A stretch of 64,000 bases of DNA from Dillenia suffruticosa (taxonomy: Eukaryota > Streptophyta > Magnoliopsida > Dilleniales > Dilleniaceae). Below, one piece after another: positions 60,970 to 64,000 of the stretch. Positions within the stretch are counted from its first letter, which is position 1. Each line of letters starts with the position of its first letter. The position numbers were made by a program, and so were the translations under genes. The notes under the pieces were generated by a model. It searched no databases, had not been told where the DNA came from, and saw only the letters and a list, made by a program, of their open reading frames with translations. The stretch lies in NCBI GenBank assembly GCA_033439265.1, contig JAVTVX010000024.1, positions 10,461,001 to 10,525,000 on the forward strand, read 5' to 3'.

Positions 60970-63793
60970 TGTCATGGCCCGAACCGGGGTCGTGAGCAGC
61001 CGTCCGTTGCCCTGAATGCCAGCTGTATTTCTACAGAAAATTGGACAGAACCTCCCCATAAATCGGAGGTTTCCCATGTACAAATAAACCTGTATAATTT
61101 AAAATCAACCTGTCAATTAAATAAATGGTCATCCCGATCTCTCCAAAATCAATAAATCCCATTGCAAACATCCAGGACAACGCAAAGTTATAAAATTTCT
61201 AGCAGTTCTAGTTACAGACCTCTACTGTCATGTCCAACTAGAGCATGAGCAGTTGCCCAACTAGAGTATGAGCAGTCGTTACACCGAGCGGATCTAAGTT
61301 TATACAAATGTATAACAAATTTCCCAAGTAGAAGATTTAAAACGCTTACAGATGCCTCAATGCAAGTAAAATAAACCAAAGCGAGAGTTATGCACACAAC
61401 TCCCTTAAGTTATACAGTTATCCCATAATAAACACGGCCAACTACGAACCTCAATATCAATACCACACAGAGTCGAAACAAAGTACGAAATTTATATTTC
61501 AAATTTAACTTAAACCTCACCGTCGTATATACCAAATCCCAGGTATGCTGTCAAACCCTCTAGAGCCTGAAATGTTGCTCTATCACAAAAATCCTGTCTG
61601 AGGAAGGAAAAAAGAGGGGTGAGTATCATAGAAAGATACCCAGTGAATGAGGGGATTAATCTCAAGTACAAATAGTGTAGGTGAATATTAAAGTGTCAAA
61701 TAGTATCATTCATAAACAATAATTCAAGTTTTTTGCAGTAAATCATGGTATGTTCAATAAAGTGAACTCATTTATTCAATCACACGGTATCATACATATA
61801 TGCATCCATTCAAAATCAAGTAATATAGAGTAAGCCAAAAATGATTCTGGCAAAGGTCAACCATGACTAAGGACAGACGCATCGGGGGGTTTATTATGCA
61901 AAGAGTTTTCAAAATAACTCTCTACCCCGACATTGGCCATGAGTTTGCTGGGGCTAGCTCATCATCGTGTATAGGACCCCGCCCGGTGCTAGACAGTGGC
62001 GTCACACACGTCCTCCCCCATCGTGGGTTCAACCGGCCGCGCCTATAGCTATTAGAATCAATGAGGTTTGCGAATACCTCCTGCAGAAGCGTATTCAGGC
62101 AATCCGTGTCTCTACAAACGCCCTTCATAGTTACGGAATCATCAATATCATCATCATAGTATCACAATGGCACAACGTCCCATATGTAAAAATCATATCA
62201 TCGCATAACTAGTGGGCATCCACCCCACATAGTTCATAAAAAAACATTTCAAATGCATGTGCCAATACATTCATCAAATCATTTCAAATCCAAGCCATTG
62301 CGACGACAGAATAGAAAACATATCTAGTTCTCAAATAATGATACAATATCATTTCATTTTAAATATGGATGCATAGTCATCAGAAACATAAATTTACGAC
62401 ACTCCAAATGTCACAAAATAAGTTTTGAAATTTAATATCACACGTCGAGTCAATGCATATCGAAAGCATGTTTTATTGAAAATACGGCAGAAACAAGTTT
62501 TACTATTTCATGCAAGAGATTAGAGTGTCACTTACAGTATACAGGAGGGTCAATCACTCCCTAAAATACCAAACTATGTGGAAGCTGAGTCCCCTCGTAA
62601 ATCTGTTATCGTGTCACTACAAAGGCAACACAAAGTATATTTGAAATCTTTATGAAATATAAATGAAGACTTTTATGTTAAATATATTAATTTAACCTCT
62701 TTTATAGGTTATCCGTACCCCCCACTCTCTAATATACCATCCGATGACCATGCTTACACGCCAGGGCAATACACATATCTCGACATACCAACTAAATGCA
62801 TCCATACAATTACCCTAGAGGTATATACACAACACCTCATTTCCTTGACTTCGATAGAACGCATACAAGGAAATCAACTCTCTCTTTTCTCAATGCACAA
62901 CAAATCATACTCAATGTCCACAAAGGGACAAGTTAAGCACACATTTACATCACCTTACACAACATTAACAATTTCATACTCACATATGCAATTATTTCCA
63001 ATAAATATACATATATGCACCTTAGAACAACTCCAAATTTCTACAAGGCAAACATACAAAATTTTCCAATCCTTTAGCCTCATTTTCACACATACATAGA
63101 CAATTGTTCATGCTAAAAATCTGCACAACAATCATGCTTATTTCCTTGCATTTCCAACACAATTCAGCATGCAATAGTTTCCCCCTTTGGCCACCCATAA
63201 GTGCAGATTTTTCTGCACCACTTCTTACTTTCTTTCATGCATTTTTACACACATATGGCACACATTTACCATGCCAAGTTTCTGCACATATGAAGGGATC
63301 TAAACATGACTTTTTAACATACAAAATCTATCCAAAACCATTCAATTTTTACATGCCAAAGGGTTCAAAATTCTCTGCACACTTAGCACATGATTCCTTA
63401 CTACATTTGTGATCATTCAAGGTTCAATTAGACCCTAACACAAGCTGGAAATTTTCTGCACACACATTGGCCTTCAAAAGCATGAGTTTGGACACCAAAT
63501 CAAGGCTTTCATATCATTAATTTCTCTGCACACTTTTCATGAGCCATGACACTTCATTTACACTTCTAAACTACATTAAAATCATCACATTGAATCACCA
63601 TAACATGCCTCTAAAGACTGCTCATGAGAAATGCCCAATTTCTTCCTCTTTCCCCTAAAATTTGGCCACAACAAAGTCCATCAAGCAAACCTTTTCCTTT
63701 TAGCCTCAAATTAACATATGTTATTCTATTAGGTAAGGGGACTTTACCTTATGATGTGCAGGTGAAAGAAAGCCTTGGAGGTGCATATTCCTT
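60970..63793 (-). mobile_element. Ty3/Gypsy LTR (minus orientation), interrupted by CACTA 4
   Basis: Starts tgtcatggcccgaaccgggg at 60970. It shares with the LTR at 24201 the outer tgtca(c/t)g-cccg-a start, the phrase gaacctcccc about 80 bases in, and the motif ggggtgagtat...tacccagtga (61616-61650; compare 24918-24948). It is therefore a related but clearly different LTR family member. Internal edge not reached: a CACTA element interrupts it at 63794 and the window ends. It is inserted into the LINE. Open frames inside match no protein. Confidence 0.7.
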
Positions 63794-64000
63794 CACTACA
63801 AAAAAACAGCCTTTTAACCACAAATTTAGCGACAAAAATTTTAAAAAAATTCGTCGCTAAAAACAATAGGGATAGATTTAGCGAAGGAAAATTTTCCGTC
63901 GCTAATAACGCGTCGCAAAAATTTAGCGACGAAAATTAGAAATCCGTCGCTAAATTAGCAACATAAAAAAATCCGTTGCTATATTTAGCGACGAAAATCT
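63794..64000. mobile_element. Non-autonomous CACTA transposon 4, left end only
   Basis: Starts cactacaaaaaaacagcctt and continues with many tttagcgac / gtcgctaaa subterminal motifs. Read inward it closely parallels the right end of CACTA 1 read inward (cactacaaaaaaatagcctt), so both belong to one family in opposite orientation. Preceding bases ctt (63791-63793) would be the target duplication. It runs off the window. Confidence 0.88.

Overview
This looks like nuclear DNA from a flowering plant, probably a eudicot. It is AT-rich, full of nested transposable elements and contains no convincing intact host gene. The plant signature comes from the element set: Helitron RepHel plus an RPA-like gene, Ty1/Copia and Ty3/Gypsy LTR elements, CACTA elements with arrays of GCGACGG-type subterminal motifs, a tRNA-derived SINE, a hAT-like MITE and a LINE. 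I see no rRNA genes, functional tRNA genes, CRISPR arrays or bacterial-style operons. All calls come from reading the sequence and from remembered family motifs, with no database search.

Layout, left half. 1-1660 has no recognisable gene. 1663-5560 (minus strand) holds an RPA-like OB-fold gene and the C-terminal half of a Helitron helicase. 5609-12678 is an old Ty1/Copia element (plus) with two ~490-bp LTRs. 13855-20855 (plus) holds the complementary N-terminal half of a Helitron RepHel: N-terminal region, HUH nuclease, and helicase up to just past Walker A. This half carries a 2.6-kb non-autonomous CACTA element (16076-18680, TSD gac) and a 213-bp SINE (19438-19650, 14-bp TSD). The two helicase halves meet in protein space without clear overlap or gap, which suggests an inversion of ~15 kb with one breakpoint beside the Copia element.

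Layout, middle. 21977-22195 resembles a decayed B3 DNA-binding domain. 22853-24140 and 32840-33362 belong to a Gypsy-type 'putative transposase' gene. Between them lies a 7.3-kb structure whose ends are two nearly identical 2.48-kb Gypsy LTRs in opposite orientation (24201-26688 and 29041-31522). 34714-40351 is a Copia element (minus) with 1.5-kb LTRs and a near-matching 5-bp TSD. 40500-41927 (minus) is a diverged second copy of the Gypsy-type gene.

Layout, right half. 45048-46358 and 47107-49133 are two more CACTA elements (TSDs taa and gga). 52980-56400 is a Copia remnant carrying a 481-bp hAT-like MITE. 56400-58110 is the 5' end of an Athila/Tat-like Gypsy element. 58925-60083 is a 'putative plant transposon protein' remnant. 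60166-60969 is a LINE reverse-transcriptase fragment cut off by a Gypsy LTR starting at 60970, which is itself interrupted at 63794 by a fourth CACTA element running off the window.

The most unusual signals are the split, opposite-strand Helitron; the SINE landing in the codon of a Rep tyrosine; and an internal module with tRNA-like A/B boxes and a conserved tail that recurs in three CACTA elements with different termini.
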